In this document: positions 5,895 to 6,930 of the stretch, in pieces | Layout: every line of letters starts with the position of its first letter | How positions within the stretch are numbered: position 1 is the first letter of the stretch | Assembly: GCA_046540795.1 (NCBI GenBank) | Contig: JBKHEN010000136.1 | Span: 1-6,930 of the forward strand | Length of the DNA: 6,930 bases | From: JAAAOH01 sp046540795 | GTDB taxonomy: Bacteria; Spirochaetota; Spirochaetia; DSM-27196; PWMO01 | Direction: 5' to 3' | Made by a program: the position numbers and the translations under genes | Notes under the pieces: model-generated | The model's database searches: none | Seen by the model: only the letters and a program-made list of their open reading frames with translations | Told to the model about the DNA's origin: nothing

Positions 5895-5899
5895 AGGAG
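5895..5899 (+). promoter_or_regulatory. Ribosome binding site of the pmpA-like gene
   Basis: AGGAG lies 8 nt before ATG 5908. It excludes the 33-residue upstream extension beginning at 5809, which would run back through the promoter and into the region before the divergent gene. Confidence 0.85.
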
Positions 5900-5907
5900 T
5901 TGCTACG

Positions 5908-6471
5908 ATGATTGAATCATTGACCGGGGCATGGCCCTGGTACGTATCGGGTCCGCTACTTGGACTGATGGTGCCGATTCTGCTGTTTGCCGGAAACAAG
6001 CACTTCGGTGTGTCCTCATCGTTGCGCCACATCTGCGCGGCGAGTATCAAGCCGAAGGCCGAATACTTCCGCTACGACTGGAAAAAGTCGTCGTGGAACC
6101 TGGTGTTTGTTGCCGGGACGATCATCGGCGCCGTTATTGCGGTGACCGTGCTCGAGGCCGACACCTCGCCGGCGCTATCGGAATCTGCGAGAGAGATGTT
6201 CGCCTCCTGGGGTATGGCGAGTGTGGAACGCCTGCAGCCGCCGGAGATCTTCGCCGTCGGCGGCGACAATCTCCTGCGTCCCCTGGTCGCCCTGGGGCTC
6301 GGCGGTTTTCTCGTCGGCTTCGGCGCTCGATACGCCGGCGGGTGCACCTCAGGGCACGCCATCATGGGCACGTCGCTCTTGAACCTGGGCTCCTACGTGG
6401 CGGTCCTGGGGTTTTTGGTCGGAGGGTTCGTCGTTTCGAATCTGATCGTGCCGTCGGTCATGGCATTGTAA
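5908..6471 (+). CDS. pmpA: YeeE/YedE-family transporter, N-terminal half (PmpA-like)
   Basis: Inner-membrane protein of 187 residues, one half of a two-subunit YeeE/YedE transporter. The single-chain relative TsuA/YeeE imports thiosulfate. About four hydrophobic segments are visible (roughly 13-28, 64-82, 125-142, 160-182). Motifs are KHFGVSSSLRHICAA (31-45) and GARYAGGCTSGHAIMG (139-154), the second being the hallmark Gly-Cys-Thr-Ser-Gly-His of the family. Only two cysteines occur, Cys43 and Cys146, both in these motifs. The segment 83-125 is more polar and probably lies outside the membrane. The gene is first in an operon, with its partner starting 13 nt after the stop, and diverges from the CstB-like/SulP operon. 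PmpA/PmpB pairs accompany ETHE1-type dioxygenases in BigR-controlled loci, which supports a role in sulfur movement. The exact substrate and direction are inferred. Confidence 0.88.
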   Translation: MIESLTGAWPWYVSGPLLGLMVPILLFAGNKHFGVSSSLRHICAASIKPKAEYFRYDWKKSSWNLVFVAGTIIGAVIAVTVLEADTSPALSESAREMFASWGMASVERLQPPEIFAVGGDNLLRPLVALGLGGFLVGFGARYAGGCTSGHAIMGTSLLNLGSYVAVLGFLVGGFVVSNLIVPSVMAL

Positions 6472-6472
6472 T

Positions 6473-6478
6473 GAGGAG
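6473..6478 (+). promoter_or_regulatory. Ribosome binding site that decides the pmpB start
   Basis: GAGGAG lies 3 nt before ATG 6482 and 6 nt before the adjacent ATG 6485. Spacing favours 6485, so the tandem ATGATG probably starts at its second codon. The site lies just after the pmpA stop codon, favouring coupled translation. Confidence 0.6.
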
Positions 6479-6484
6479 TCAATG

Positions 6485-6898
6485 ATGGGACACGTGAAAT
6501 ATCTACTCATCGGTATCTATTTCGGTATCGTGCTGGTAAAGAGCGAGGTGGTATCCTGGTTTCGGATTCAGGAGATGTTCCACCTGCAGTCGCCATATAT
6601 GTATCTGATCATTGGGAGCGCGGTGATCGTCGGTATCATTACGGTGTTGGCCGCCAAGGTCTTCAACCTTCGCAGTATCGGCGGTGAACAGCTCGATCTT
6701 GCGGGAAAACCCTTCAACAAAGTCGGAAACACCGCAGGGGGCGTCATCTTCGGTTTCGGCTGGGCCTTAGCCGGTGCATGCCCCGGCCCAATGTACGCGC
6801 TCCTCGGTGCGGGCTATTTCGCCATCATCATCGGTATCGTCTTTGCCGTCCTCGGTGCGCTGGCGTACGGATACCTCCGTCCCCACTTGCCGCATTGA
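6485..6898 (+). CDS. pmpB: YeeE/YedE-family transporter, C-terminal half (PmpB-like)
   Basis: Inner-membrane protein of 137 residues, the second half of the YeeE/YedE transporter. About four hydrophobic segments are visible (roughly 5-20, 38-58, 83-99, 108-130). The family motif GKPFNKVGNTAGGVIFG is followed by GWALAGACPGPMYALLG (92-108), with Cys99 the only cysteine. It equals the second repeat of full-length YeeE and is expected to assemble with the product of the upstream gene, 13 nt away. Starting at ATG 6482 instead would add a single Met. No regulator, terminator or further gene is visible in the 32 nt after the stop. Confidence 0.88.
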   Translation: MGHVKYLLIGIYFGIVLVKSEVVSWFRIQEMFHLQSPYMYLIIGSAVIVGIITVLAAKVFNLRSIGGEQLDLAGKPFNKVGNTAGGVIFGFGWALAGACPGPMYALLGAGYFAIIIGIVFAVLGALAYGYLRPHLPH

Positions 6899-6930
6899 CC
6901 TTTCGGGGCCACAGGCAGCCTCCTCGTGAC

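Overview
This 6.9 kb window is GC-rich bacterial chromosome holding seven genes, all apparently intact. There is no rRNA, tRNA, CRISPR array, insertion sequence or phage gene. Shine-Dalgarno sequences and sigma-70-like promoters are recognisable. The host cannot be fixed from this window. A YjfB-family small protein, a MetA of the Glu111 (acetyl-CoA) type and a CstB-like sulfur enzyme are each familiar from Firmicutes and Spirochaetes, while a split PmpA/PmpB pair is familiar from Proteobacteria. I therefore leave the phylum open.

Left part (1-2600), general metabolism. A 7-bladed beta-propeller lactonase (6-phosphogluconolactonase family, + strand) converges with metA (- strand). The metA product has Cys142, His235 and Glu237 at exactly the E. 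coli numbers, and Glu at position 111. Divergent from metA is a 70-residue YjfB-like putative motility protein. Its best promoter places the transcription start at, or one base from, its ATG, which suggests a leaderless mRNA. That promoter overlaps a weaker opposing candidate for metA.

Right part (2601-6930), a sulfur-handling locus. On the - strand, a three-domain persulfide dioxygenase / pseudo-rhodanese / rhodanese protein (CstB architecture) is followed 20 nt later by a SulP anion permease with a C-terminal STAS domain. On the + strand, diverging from them, lies a two-gene operon encoding the two halves of a YeeE/YedE transporter (PmpA-like and PmpB-like). The 119-nt gap between the two start codons is AT-rich. 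It holds two good face-to-face -35 elements sharing the same bases (TTGACAA) and two inverted repeats placed like operators. No regulator, sulfide:quinone reductase or TauE exporter is in view.

Inferred joint role: reactive sulfur (sulfide-derived persulfides) induces both arms. The dioxygenase-rhodanese converts persulfide to sulfite and thiosulfate, SulP moves an oxidised sulfur anion across the membrane, and PmpAB moves thiosulfate or another sulfur species. The layout resembles the staphylococcal cst and proteobacterial BigR loci, but SulP sits where those loci have TauE/SafE. The most interesting points are the shared divergent promoter, the SulP substitution, and an unusual Cys-x-x-Cys at the end of the rhodanese domain.
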